From NCBI GenBank assembly GCA_018374355.1, contig JAHAFI010000006.1, forward strand, positions 1 through 64,000: a stretch of DNA of 64,000 nucleotides, written 5' to 3'. The stretch comes from Clostridiales bacterium (GTDB lineage: Bacteria > Bacillota > Clostridia > Lachnospirales > Lachnospiraceae). Both the position numbers and the translations under genes were made by a program. Position 1 is the stretch's first letter; the number at the start of each line of letters is the position of its first letter. The notes under the pieces were generated by a model. That model was not told where the DNA came from. It searched no databases and saw only the letters and a program-made list of their open reading frames with translations. This document shows positions 15,080-23,588 of the stretch, piece by piece.

Positions 15080-16270
15080 TCAAAAACTCTTCTCCAGTTT
15101 TTCCACCATTTCATCCACATCGGCTTCCGTGATTACCAGCGGAGGCACCATACGAAGCACATTAGAACCGGCAGAGATCACCAACAGGCCGTTTTCAATG
15201 GCTTTTGTCACCACTTCTCCCACCGGTTTTCCTTCCAGCACCAGTCCCTGCATCAGTCCTTTTCCACGCCTTCCGGAAATAAAATCATATTTTTCCACCA
15301 ATGCATCCAGCTTCTCCTCCAGATATGGGGTGATCTTCCGGACATGTTCCAGAATCTTTTCTTCTTCAAACAGATCGAACACTTTGCTGACCGCCTGACA
15401 GGCAAATGGATTTCCGCCGTAGGTGGTTCCATGATCTCCCGGAACCAGTGAGGCTTTTGCTGTCTTTTCATTTAATACAAACGCCCCTACCGGAACGCCG
15501 CAGCCCAGCGCTTTTGCACAGGTCATCACATCCGGCGCTACGCCGTAATCCTGACAGGCGAACATACTTCCTGTTCTTCCCATTCCGCATTGAATCTCAT
15601 CCAGAATCAACAGGATATCCTTCTCATCACACAACTTGCGCACACCCTGAAGAAACGCCGGGTCTGCCGGATAGATTCCTCCCTCGCCCTGTACGGTTTC
15701 CATAATTATTGCGCAGGTTTTATCGGTAATCTGTGCTTTCACACTTTCCAGATCATTAAAATCGGCAAAACGGATTCCGCCGATCAACGGTTTAAACGGC
15801 TCCTGATAGTGGGTATTTCCCGTTACCGAGAGAGCTCCCAGACTTCTTCCATGGAAGGAATGGTTCATGGCGATGATTTCATGATCCGTATTGTTGTCTT
15901 TCAGATATGCATATTTTCTTGCCGCCTTGATGGCTCCCTCAATGGCTTCCGTACCGCTGTTGGTAAAAAATACCTTCGATAACCCGGAAGCTTTCACAAG
16001 CTTCTCAGCCGCCTCAATCATCGGCACGTTATAATACAGGTTGGAGGTATGGATCACCCGGTCAAGCTGCTCCTTCAGCGCCTGTGTATAGCCGGGATGA
16101 TTATAACCCAGAGCAAATACCGCAATGCCCGCCGCAAAATCCAGATATTCTTTTCCTTCCACATCGTACAGCCGGACGCCTTCCCCTTTTTCCAGAACGA
16201 TCTGAAAACGGTTATAGGTGTGCAGAATCACCTGCTCTGCCCGGTCTATATATTCTTTACTGTAACTCAT
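15080..16270 (-). CDS. argD: Acetylornithine aminotransferase
   Basis: A 396-residue class III PLP aminotransferase that converts N-acetylglutamate semialdehyde to N-acetylornithine using glutamate. Visible motifs are FFTNSGTEAIEGAIKAAR for cofactor binding, NHSFHGRSLGAL, LILDEIQCGMGRTG, and the PLP lysine in TCAKALGCGVPVG. Length is normal. The start overlaps the argB end by 14 bp with AAGGAC just upstream. Last gene of argCJBD, here without an obvious terminator. Confidence 0.96.
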   Translation of the reverse strand: MSYSKEYIDRAEQVILHTYNRFQIVLEKGEGVRLYDVEGKEYLDFAAGIAVFALGYNHPGYTQALKEQLDRVIHTSNLYYNVPMIEAAEKLVKASGLSKVFFTNSGTEAIEGAIKAARKYAYLKDNNTDHEIIAMNHSFHGRSLGALSVTGNTHYQEPFKPLIGGIRFADFNDLESVKAQITDKTCAIIMETVQGEGGIYPADPAFLQGVRKLCDEKDILLILDEIQCGMGRTGSMFACQDYGVAPDVMTCAKALGCGVPVGAFVLNEKTAKASLVPGDHGTTYGGNPFACQAVSKVFDLFEEEKILEHVRKITPYLEEKLDALVEKYDFISGRRGKGLMQGLVLEGKPVGEVVTKAIENGLLVISAGSNVLRMVPPLVITEADVDEMVEKLEKSF

Positions 16271-17150
16271 AGTCCTTCATTGCATCCTTTCGTAAGATTG
16301 CTGTTCCGATTCCTTTATTTGTAAAGATTTCCAGAAGCAGACAGTGGGGAGTCCGTCCATCCAGAATATGTACTCTGGAGACCCCTTCCTCAATGGCATC
16401 GATACAGTTTTGCAGCTTTGGAATCATTCCTCCGCCGATATTTCCGTTCTCCATCAGTTTTCTGGCATCTTTTACGAAAAGCTGGGAAAGCAGGGTGGAC
16501 GGATCCTGCGGGTCTTTATATACTCCTTCAATATCCGTCAAAAATGCCAGCTTCTCTGCATGGACCGCTTTCGCAATGGCGCAGGCCGCATCGTCGGCAT
16601 TGATGTTGTAGGTCTGGTAATTTTTATCCATACCTACCGGACAGATGACCGGAAGAAAATCTTCATCCAGAAGATCGTTGATGATCTTTGGATTGACGGA
16701 GGTCACATTTCCCACAAATCCGATATCTTCTCCATCGGCATACTTCTTTTCTACACTGAGAAGTCCCCCGTCTTTACCGCTGATTCCTACGGCTTTTACG
16801 CCCAAAGATTCCACCAGTGTCACCAACTCCTTGTTGACCTTGCCCAGAACCATCTCCACAACCTCCATGGTTGCCTCATCGGTTACCCGCAGGCCGTTGA
16901 TGAATTTCGGTTCCATACCGATTTTTGCCACCCAGCGGCTGATTTCTTTTCCTCCTCCGTGAACGATAATGGGTTTAAATCCTACGGATTTTAGCAGCAC
17001 CACATCCTGAATCACCTGACGCTTCAGGTTCGCATCCACCATAGCGCTTCCGCCGTATTTCACTACAATAATCTTCTTATTAAACCGCTGAATATAGGGA
17101 AGCGCCTCAATCAGCACCTCTGCCTTCTGAAGATATTCTGTTTTCACCAT
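16257..17150 (-). CDS. argB: Acetylglutamate kinase
   Basis: A 297-residue amino-acid kinase that phosphorylates N-acetylglutamate, the second step of arginine synthesis. KYGGSAM binds phosphate; IVHGGGKEI, NINADDAACAIAKAV and LTDIEGVY complete the ATP and substrate sites. The N-terminal helix (KAEVLIEALPYIQRFNKK) is the extension found in hexameric, arginine-inhibited enzymes, so feedback inhibition by arginine is likely. GGAGGAG precedes the ATG. Confidence 0.97.
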   Translation of the reverse strand: MVKTEYLQKAEVLIEALPYIQRFNKKIIVVKYGGSAMVDANLKRQVIQDVVLLKSVGFKPIIVHGGGKEISRWVAKIGMEPKFINGLRVTDEATMEVVEMVLGKVNKELVTLVESLGVKAVGISGKDGGLLSVEKKYADGEDIGFVGNVTSVNPKIINDLLDEDFLPVICPVGMDKNYQTYNINADDAACAIAKAVHAEKLAFLTDIEGVYKDPQDPSTLLSQLFVKDARKLMENGNIGGGMIPKLQNCIDAIEEGVSRVHILDGRTPHCLLLEIFTNKGIGTAILRKDAMKDYELQ

Positions 17151-17168
17151 TGCTTTCTCCTCCTCTTT

Positions 17169-18392
17169 CTATGAACGGTAATCCGCGTTAATTTTCACAT
17201 AATCATAAGTCAGGTCACAGCCCCACGCGGTTGCCTGTGCATCGCCCATTTTTACATCTGCGATCGCCGTCACTTCTTTTTCCGAAAGAATCTTTGTGGC
17301 TTCTTCCTCGCTGTAATCAGTTGCCACACCATTTTCAATGATTTTCAGTTTTCCCGCTGTGCTTTCAAAATACAAATCCACCCGTTCCGGATCAAACTGC
17401 GCTCCGGAATATCCCATAGCACAGAGTATCCGTCCCCAGTTGGCATCATGCCCAAAGATGGCTGCTTTGGTCAGATTGGAGGTAATAATGGATTTGCTGA
17501 GGGTAACCGCCTGTTCCTTACTTTCGGCGCCGATGACCTTCGCCTCAAACAATGCAGTAGCTCCCTCCCCATCGGAAGCAATTTTCTTTGCCAGACAGGT
17601 ATTCACATACAAAAGTCCTTCCAAAAACTCCTGATAGTCTTCCGTTTCTCCGGTAATCTCCGGGTTTTCCGCCATTCCGTTAGCCAGAAGCAGTACGGTA
17701 TCGTTGGTTGAGGTATCCCCGTCCACGGAAACCATGTTGTAGGTGTCTGCCACTACCTCGCTCAGAGCCTTCTGAAGCATTTCTTTGGAAATGGCTGCAT
17801 CTGTGGTCACGAATCCCAGCATGGTACACATATTCGGGTGGATCATACCGGAACCTTTACACATACCGCCGATCTTGACAGTTTTCCCACCGATGGTCAG
17901 ACTTACTGCCACTTCTTTGGACACGGTATCTGTTGTCATGATGGCCTGCGCTGCCAGGGTGCCCGCCTCTTCCGCCCCGGAAAGCAGCGGAACCAGATTC
18001 TTCACTCCTTCTCCCAGCTTATCCATGGGAAGCTGTTTTCCAATTACCCCTGTGGATGCCACCAAAACAGCTCCCTCGGGAATATGCAAAGCTTCTGCCG
18101 CAATCTCTGCGGTCTGTCTGCAGTAGGAAAGTCCTTCCTCTCCGGTACATGCATTGGCCACACCGCTGTTGATAACGATAGCCTGCGCGGTGGGTTCCTC
18201 ATAGACAACATGCTGATCCCATTTAACCGGAGCCGCCTTCACCACATTGGTGGTAAAGGTTCCTGCTGCCATACACGGCTTCTCGCTGTATACCATAGCC
18301 ATATCCTTTGTATTTCCTTTTTTAATTCCTGCCGCAAGTCCTGCCGCCTGAAATCCCTTTGCTGCGGTCACGCCGCCTTCCACTATTTTCAT
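17169..18392 (-). CDS. argJ: Glutamate N-acetyltransferase / amino-acid acetyltransferase
   Basis: A 407-residue ArgJ, which recycles acetyl groups from acetylornithine to glutamate. It begins with GGVTAAKGFQAAG, carries the self-cleavage and catalytic threonine in the motif NMCTMLGFVTTDA at about residue 190, and has the VSVDGDTSTNDTVLLLANG and GRILCAMGYSGA motifs. The enzyme matures into alpha and beta chains by cleavage before that threonine. Whether it is mono- or bifunctional cannot be told; no argA is seen in the window. Second gene of argCJBD, 24 bp after argC. Confidence 0.97.
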   Translation of the reverse strand: MKIVEGGVTAAKGFQAAGLAAGIKKGNTKDMAMVYSEKPCMAAGTFTTNVVKAAPVKWDQHVVYEEPTAQAIVINSGVANACTGEEGLSYCRQTAEIAAEALHIPEGAVLVASTGVIGKQLPMDKLGEGVKNLVPLLSGAEEAGTLAAQAIMTTDTVSKEVAVSLTIGGKTVKIGGMCKGSGMIHPNMCTMLGFVTTDAAISKEMLQKALSEVVADTYNMVSVDGDTSTNDTVLLLANGMAENPEITGETEDYQEFLEGLLYVNTCLAKKIASDGEGATALFEAKVIGAESKEQAVTLSKSIITSNLTKAAIFGHDANWGRILCAMGYSGAQFDPERVDLYFESTAGKLKIIENGVATDYSEEEATKILSEKEVTAIADVKMGDAQATAWGCDLTYDYVKINADYRS

Positions 18393-18416
18393 ATCTTCTC
18401 TCCTCTTTCGCTCTGT

Positions 18417-19457
18417 CTACGGGAACATGGGAACCAGTTCCAATCCTTCGCTCTCCTTCAGCCCGAACATCAGGTTCATATTCTGCACCGCCTGACCTGC
18501 GGCGCCTTTCACCAGATTATCAATAGCGCCCATCATAATGATCCGGTTGGTTCTGGGGTCAATCTTGAAATTTATATCCACAAAATTGCTTCCCTCCACC
18601 CATTTTGTCTGAGGGCACACCTCTCGTTCCAGAACACGGACAAATTTTTCTTCTTTATAATACTTATCATAAACTGCTTTTATTTCCTCATAAGTAACTT
18701 CTTTTGTCAGGGAAGCGTAAGCCGTAGCCAGAATTCCCCGGTTCATAGGTACCAGATGAGGGGTAAAATTCAGACGGATTTCTTTTCCGCAGGCGTATCC
18801 CAACTGTTCCTCAATCTCCGGCGTATGGCGATGGCTGGCTACGCCGTAGGCTTTCATATTTTCATTGACCTCGCAGAAAAGGTTATCTGTCTTTGCACCT
18901 CTGCCTGCTCCTGAAGTACCGGATTTTGCATCGATGATCAGGGTATTCGGGTCAATCAGCCCCTCTTTTACCAGCGGATAGCAGGTGAGGATACTGCAGG
19001 TGGTATAGCATCCCGGATTTGCCACCAGTCGGGCTTTTTTCACATCCTCCCGGTTGATCTCACACAGTCCGTAGACTGCTTCATCTATATACTGGGGAGA
19101 TTTGTGTTCCAGCTTATACCACTCTTCATATACTTTGACATCCTTGATGCGGAAATCCGCACTGAGGTCTATGATTTTTACTTTCGATAAAATTTCTTCA
19201 TTTACTAAGGAAGCGCACAGCCCCTGCGGGGTTGCCGTGAAGATCACATCCACCTGCTCTGCCAGTTCCTTCATATTGTCATCCATACATTTTGCATCTG
19301 TCAGTTGAAAGAAATTCTGATAAATGGAAGCATAATTCTGATCAATATAGCTTCTGGAGCCGTACCATTTAATTTCTGCCTCTTTATGGGCCAGAAGAAT
19401 TCTTACCAGTTCTGCTCCGGCATATCCTGTTGCGCCGATAATTCCCACTTTCACCAT
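18417..19457 (-). CDS. argC: N-acetyl-gamma-glutamyl-phosphate reductase
   Basis: A 346-residue NADPH-dependent reductase for the third step of arginine synthesis. The nucleotide-binding GIIGATGYAGAELVR is at the N-terminus, and the catalytic cysteine lies in NPGCYTTCS. SGTSGAGRGA and HRHTPEIEEQLG are also typical. I use the ATG at 19457, preceded by AAGGAG; a further 12 in-frame codons upstream lack support. First gene of argCJBD and divergent from argG. Confidence 0.97.
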   Translation of the reverse strand: MVKVGIIGATGYAGAELVRILLAHKEAEIKWYGSRSYIDQNYASIYQNFFQLTDAKCMDDNMKELAEQVDVIFTATPQGLCASLVNEEILSKVKIIDLSADFRIKDVKVYEEWYKLEHKSPQYIDEAVYGLCEINREDVKKARLVANPGCYTTCSILTCYPLVKEGLIDPNTLIIDAKSGTSGAGRGAKTDNLFCEVNENMKAYGVASHRHTPEIEEQLGYACGKEIRLNFTPHLVPMNRGILATAYASLTKEVTYEEIKAVYDKYYKEEKFVRVLEREVCPQTKWVEGSNFVDINFKIDPRTNRIIMMGAIDNLVKGAAGQAVQNMNLMFGLKESEGLELVPMFP

Positions 19458-19737
19458 GATTATTCTCTCCTTTCGGGTATTTTCCCCATACATTGCTTTT
19501 CTATTTTAATCTTTTCAACTATCAAAGTAAAGTGTTAAACCCTATTCTTTTTTCATTTTTTTGATTTGCATAATTATACATCTTAATCGCATATTATGCA
19601 AGCTTTTTATTTCTATAATTTATTTGACATTTTTTATATTTCCTATTGATTTTTTTCTGTATATGATGTATATTAACCCATATATTATTCATGAAATACA
19701 CATAAATATTCATTTTAATATCAGGAGGCTATTTATT
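19458..19737. other. Divergent argC / argG control region
   Basis: A 280-bp AT-rich gap between argC (minus) and argG (plus) that holds the argC promoter, two ARG-box-like palindromes, and the argG ribosome site (AGGAGG at 19723-19728). The argG promoter is unclear: TTGACA occurs at 19624-19629 but without a good -10 at standard spacing. A TGAAATACACATAAATATTCA-like stretch near 19690-19715 may be another ArgR half-site. Confidence 0.5.
19567..19601 (-). promoter_or_regulatory. argC promoter overlapped by ARG-box-like palindromes
   Basis: Minus-strand TTGCAT (19596-19601) and TATAAT (19573-19578) are 17 nt apart. TGTATAATTATGCA (19567-19580) covers the -10 and fits the ARG box pattern TGNATWWWWATNCA. 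A second palindrome, GCATATTATGC, covers the -35. Repression of argCJBD by an ArgR/AhrC protein is inferred. Confidence 0.6.
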
Positions 19738-20967
19738 ATGAAAGAAAAAGTAGTATTGGCATATTCCGGCGGACTGGATACCACAGCCCTGATTCCATGG
19801 CTGAAAGAAAATTTTGACTATGAAGTAATCTGCTGCTGCATCAACTGCGGTCAGGGAGCGGAGCTGGACGGACTGGATGAGCGGGCAAAGCTGTCCGGCG
19901 CTTCCAAATTGTATATTGAAGATATCATTGACGAGTTCTGCGACGAATACATTGTACCCTGTGTACAGGCGGGAGCCGTTTACGAGCACAAATATCTGCT
20001 GGGAACTTCCATGGCCCGTCCGGGAATCGCAAAACGTCTGGTAGAGATTGCCCGCAAGGAAGGCGCTTCTGCTGTCTGCCACGGCGCAACAGGAAAAGGA
20101 AACGACCAGATCCGTTTTGAACTGGGTATCAAAGCTCTGGCTCCCGATCTGAAAATCATCGCTCCATGGCGTATGACCGACGTATGGACTATGCAGTCCC
20201 GGGAAGATGAGATTGAATTCTGTAAACAGCACGGTATCGATCTTCCTTTTGATATGAGTCACAGCTACAGCCGTGACAGGAACCTGTGGCACATCAGCCA
20301 TGAAGGTCTGGAACTGGAAGACCCGGCAAATGCTCCGAATTATGACGATCTGCTGGTTCTGGGTGTTACTCCGGAAAATGCTCCGGATGCAGGCGAATAT
20401 GTAACCATGACTTTCGAAGCGGGAGTTCCGAAAACCCTGAACGGAAAAGAGATGAAGGTATCTGAGATCATCACAGAGCTGAATGCCCTTGGCGGAAAAC
20501 ACGGTATCGGCATCATCGACATCGTGGAAAACCGTGTCGTTGGTATGAAATCCCGCGGCGTGTATGAAACTCCGGGAGGAACCATTCTGATGGAAGCTCA
20601 TGACCAGTTGGAAGAACTGATTCTTGACCGCGATACCATGGAAACCAAGAAAAAACTGGGCAGCCAGTTTGCACAGATCGTATACGAAGGAAAATGGTTC
20701 ACACCTCTTCGTGAGGCGATTCAGGCTTTCGTGGAATCTACTCAGCAGTATGTGACGGGAGAAGTAAAATTTAAACTGTACAAGGGCAATATCATCAAAG
20801 CAGGAACCACCTCTCCTTACAGCCTGTATAACGAATCTCTTGCATCCTTTACTACCGGTGATCTGTATGACCACAACGATGCCAGCGGATTTATCACCCT
20901 CTTCGGACTTCCTTTGAAGGTTCGTGCGATGAAAATGGCTGAGTTGGAAAAAAACAATAATAAATAA
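19738..20967 (+). CDS. argG: Argininosuccinate synthase
   Basis: A 409-residue ATP-dependent ligase joining citrulline and aspartate. The PP-loop AYSGGLDTTALIPWL is at the N-terminus; SMARPGIAKRLVEIA, GATGKGNDQIRFE and DRNLWHISHEG are conserved substrate-binding segments. AGGAGG lies 9 nt before the ATG; an open upstream extension is AT-rich with no ribosome site. It diverges from argCJBD. No argH or argF is in the window; a strong terminator ends the unit here, so argH lies elsewhere. Confidence 0.97.
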   Translation: MKEKVVLAYSGGLDTTALIPWLKENFDYEVICCCINCGQGAELDGLDERAKLSGASKLYIEDIIDEFCDEYIVPCVQAGAVYEHKYLLGTSMARPGIAKRLVEIARKEGASAVCHGATGKGNDQIRFELGIKALAPDLKIIAPWRMTDVWTMQSREDEIEFCKQHGIDLPFDMSHSYSRDRNLWHISHEGLELEDPANAPNYDDLLVLGVTPENAPDAGEYVTMTFEAGVPKTLNGKEMKVSEIITELNALGGKHGIGIIDIVENRVVGMKSRGVYETPGGTILMEAHDQLEELILDRDTMETKKKLGSQFAQIVYEGKWFTPLREAIQAFVESTQQYVTGEVKFKLYKGNIIKAGTTSPYSLYNESLASFTTGDLYDHNDASGFITLFGLPLKVRAMKMAELEKNNNK

Positions 20968-20977
20968 GTAAAAACGC

Positions 20978-21016
20978 TGGGATTTCCATGACATTTTGTG
21001 GAAATCCCATTTTTTT
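20978..21016 (+). terminator. argG terminator
   Basis: TGGGATTTCCA (20978-20988) pairs with TGGAAATCCCA (20999-21009), followed by seven T. Confidence 0.88.
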
Positions 21017-21028
21017 CATGAAATAATA

Positions 21029-21057
21029 TTGTATTTCTTTTTTAACAATTGTATAAT
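21029..21057 (+). promoter_or_regulatory. Promoter of the choline-binding amidase gene
   Basis: TTGTAT (21029-21034) and TATAAT (21052-21057) are separated by 17 nt. A 7-bp ACCGTGT/ACACGGT hairpin follows in the leader before the ribosome site. Confidence 0.55.
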
Positions 21058-21147
21058 AACTCCAGTTAAATAACTAAATACCACCGTGTAAACAGTCATT
21101 GGCTTTTCACACGGTCTGAAACAACAAAAAATAACAAGAGGTGAAGT

Positions 21148-23454
21148 ATGAAACGAAAATACAACAGAATATGGTCGCTGGTTCTGGCAGGTGTCCTCAC
21201 ATTTTCAGGAGCCGTACCTGCCGCCGCTGCTGAAGGACAGCCGGACAATCTTCCGGTTTCCCAACAGCAGGTGCAGGAAGAGACTTCTTCTGAGCAGCAG
21301 ACGCCGGAAGAGACTTCTCCTGAGCGGCAGATGCCGGAGGAGGATTCTGCTCCCGGAGCACTGGGGGCTGGTTTTCTCTATGCGGAACTGTCCCAAGATG
21401 AAACCACACAGAATGTAGTTGTAAAACTGGAAACAGATGAAACTCTGGAATCCGCTGTTCTGTTTTCCGAAACCAGTCAGGGGAAAGAAGAAACTTCTGC
21501 TTCCCAGATTATCGGAAACTACGCAGCCTTCCAGCTTCCCGCTTCTGAAAGCAGAACCTTCACAGGTGTGGAATCCACCATCGGAGAACTTACCTATGAG
21601 ACAGATCTTGCACCGCTGGAAGAGGGAACAAAGCTGGATACCGAAGATTTTCAGGATTCCGCTGAATCTGCCGTGGCAGCATACTCTCTGGACAGCGATG
21701 CAGAGGAGCAGAAAGCTGCCATTGCCGGCAGTGTGATTACCACAAATCTGGATGAAGCCGTCAGCGGAGAAGAAATTGCTGATTCCGTGGATGCGGCTGG
21801 CTCTTCCGTAAAAACCCGTACCACTGCCCAGACCCCTTCCGATGAAAACCGGAAAAAGATCATTGTCCTTGATCCGGGGCATGGAGCGGCTGGTTCCGGT
21901 ACATACCGTGACTGGGGAGATTTCATTGTGGATGAGGCAATTATCAACTTTAAGATTTCCAATTACACAAAGGAAGCGCTGGAGACCAATTACTCCAACA
22001 TTGAAGTTTATCTGACCAAGACAACACAAAATGAAAAGCCTGATATTTCTGAGCGGGTGGCCTTTGCGGTGGAGAAAAAAGCGGATATCCTTGTGAGCCA
22101 GCACGTGAATGCTACTACTGAAACGGTCACCAAAGCCAACGGCGTATTGGCCATGGTACCCAAGCTGGATCCTAATCACAACTATCATGAGGAAACGGTA
22201 AAAGAAACCCACGAACTTGCCCGGTCTATTCTGGACGAGCTTGTCAAACTGGGATTTAACGATATGGATTTCCAGTACCGTCTAGGCAGCAGCAGCTACG
22301 AAGATGGTTCTCAGGCCGATTACTACGGAATTATCCGGTACTGCCGGATTAACAATCTTCCGGGTACCATCATCGAACACGGTTTTGCAAATAACCGGAA
22401 CGATGCCCTCAAGCTTACAAACGAGAACATGCTGAAGCGCATAGGTGAGGCCGATGCGGCAGGAATTGCCCAATACCTGAATCTTTCCTCAGGAACCTCC
22501 GATACACCGGAGGAACCAACACCGCCGCCAACCGTTACACCAACACCGATGCCAACACCGACACCGAAACCTCCCACTGTTTCCAAAAACGAATGGATAC
22601 TTTCCGGAGGACGCTGGTGGTACCGTCATGCAGATGGAAGCTACACAAAATCCAACTGGGAAATGATTAACGGACAATGGTATCTCTTTGATTCCAGCGG
22701 CTGGATGCTCACCGGATGGCAGATGAAAAACGGAAGCTGGTATTACATGCATAGTTCCGGCGCCATGCTCACCGGATGGCAGTTCATCAACGGTAAATGG
22801 TACTACATGAATTCTTCCGGTGCCATGCTTACCGGATGGCAGTTCATCAACGGTAAATGGTACTACATGAATTCTTCCGGCGCCATGCTTACCGGATGGC
22901 AGTTCATCAACGGTAAATGGTACTACATGAATTCTTCCGGCGCCATGCTCACCGGATGGCAGTGGATCAACGGTAAATGCTACTATATGGATGCTTCCGG
23001 TGCTATGGCCTCCAATACTTGGATCGGCACTGATTATGTGGATAGTTCCGGCGCATGGGTTCCGGGAAAAACCCAAGAGGCTTCTGCCAAATGGATTCTC
23101 TCCGGAGGACGCTGGTGGTATCGCCATGGTGATGGCAGCTACACAAAATCCGGCTGGGAAAAGATCAACGGACAGTGGTATCTCTTTGATTCCAGCGGTT
23201 GGATGCTCACCGGATGGCAGATGGTCAATGGAACATGGTATTACATGAACGGTTCCGGTGCCATGCTTACCGGATGGCAGTTCATCAACAACAAATGGTA
23301 TTACATGAATTCTTCCGGCGCTATGCTCACCGGATGGCAGACCATCAATGGAAAAACCTATTATTTGAGTGCTTCCGGCGCAATGGTTACCGGGAAACAA
23401 ACCATCAGCGGAAAGGTTTACTATTTCCAGTCCAGCGGCGCTTTGTCTGCCTAA
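21148..23454 (+). CDS. Secreted N-acetylmuramoyl-L-alanine amidase with choline-binding repeats
   Basis: A 768-residue wall hydrolase. A signal peptide (to about residue 28, AAAAEG) is followed by a Gln/Glu/Thr-rich stalk, an Amidase_3 domain at about 231-450, a Pro/Thr linker (TPPPTVTPTPMPTPTPKPP), and a C-terminal array of choline-binding/CW repeats from about 480. Zinc motifs LDPGHGAAGSG, FIVDEAI, VSQHVNA and the catalytic TIIEHGFANN are present. The array has two blocks, each opening with WILSGGRWWYRH, giving about eight GWQ..NGKWYYM units; several are near-identical at DNA level with a 60-bp period. It likely anchors to choline-bearing or similar teichoic acid. Not clustered with other wall genes. 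Confidence 0.93.
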   Translation: MKRKYNRIWSLVLAGVLTFSGAVPAAAAEGQPDNLPVSQQQVQEETSSEQQTPEETSPERQMPEEDSAPGALGAGFLYAELSQDETTQNVVVKLETDETLESAVLFSETSQGKEETSASQIIGNYAAFQLPASESRTFTGVESTIGELTYETDLAPLEEGTKLDTEDFQDSAESAVAAYSLDSDAEEQKAAIAGSVITTNLDEAVSGEEIADSVDAAGSSVKTRTTAQTPSDENRKKIIVLDPGHGAAGSGTYRDWGDFIVDEAIINFKISNYTKEALETNYSNIEVYLTKTTQNEKPDISERVAFAVEKKADILVSQHVNATTETVTKANGVLAMVPKLDPNHNYHEETVKETHELARSILDELVKLGFNDMDFQYRLGSSSYEDGSQADYYGIIRYCRINNLPGTIIEHGFANNRNDALKLTNENMLKRIGEADAAGIAQYLNLSSGTSDTPEEPTPPPTVTPTPMPTPTPKPPTVSKNEWILSGGRWWYRHADGSYTKSNWEMINGQWYLFDSSGWMLTGWQMKNGSWYYMHSSGAMLTGWQFINGKWYYMNSSGAMLTGWQFINGKWYYMNSSGAMLTGWQFINGKWYYMNSSGAMLTGWQWINGKCYYMDASGAMASNTWIGTDYVDSSGAWVPGKTQEASAKWILSGGRWWYRHGDGSYTKSGWEKINGQWYLFDSSGWMLTGWQMVNGTWYYMNGSGAMLTGWQFINNKWYYMNSSGAMLTGWQTINGKTYYLSASGAMVTGKQTISGKVYYFQSSGALSA
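22711..23400 (+). repeat. 60-bp tandem repeats coding the choline-binding array
   Basis: ACCGGATGGCAG recurs at 22711, 22771, 22831, 22891 and 22951, then again in phase at 23209, 23269 and 23329. The units at 22771-22950 are almost identical, so recent unequal crossing-over or slippage is likely, and copy number may vary between strains. Confidence 0.85.
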
Positions 23455-23470
23455 CTTACATAAATCTTTA

Positions 23471-23516
23471 AAAAGAGGCTGCTCCGACAGATTATTCTGT
23501 CGGAACAGCCTCTTTT
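23471..23516 (+). terminator. Terminator after the choline-binding amidase
   Basis: A 20-bp stem (23471-23490 with 23497-23516; one mismatch) around ATTATT, ending in TTTT. It can also work in the reverse direction for nrdD. Confidence 0.85.
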
Positions 23517-23540
23517 CTTACCATCCCTTTATTGTCTATT

Positions 23541-23585
23541 TAGGACCCTGTCCATCATAGTCACAAATGTCTTCTGAACAGTTAC
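23541..23585. repeat. Palindromic repeat copy downstream of nrdD
   Basis: On the minus strand it starts GTAACTGTTCAGAAG and ends GGACAGGGTCCTA, the same two blocks as the 9537-9575 copy but separated by an extra segment containing ACATTTGTGACTATGA. Confidence 0.6.
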
Positions 23586-23588
23586 TCT

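Noticed and set aside
19729..20994. 421-codon minus-strand frame opposite argG
   Set aside because: Antisense shadow of a complete argininosuccinate synthase.
22771..23000. 60-bp repeats considered as a CRISPR-like array
   Set aside because: Repeats are contiguous, without spacers, and in frame with a choline-binding protein.
22489..23400. Long minus-strand frame of about 300 codons with regular HVIPF/LPSGEHG repeats
   Set aside because: It is the antisense image of the choline-binding repeats; the periodicity is inherited from the sense gene.
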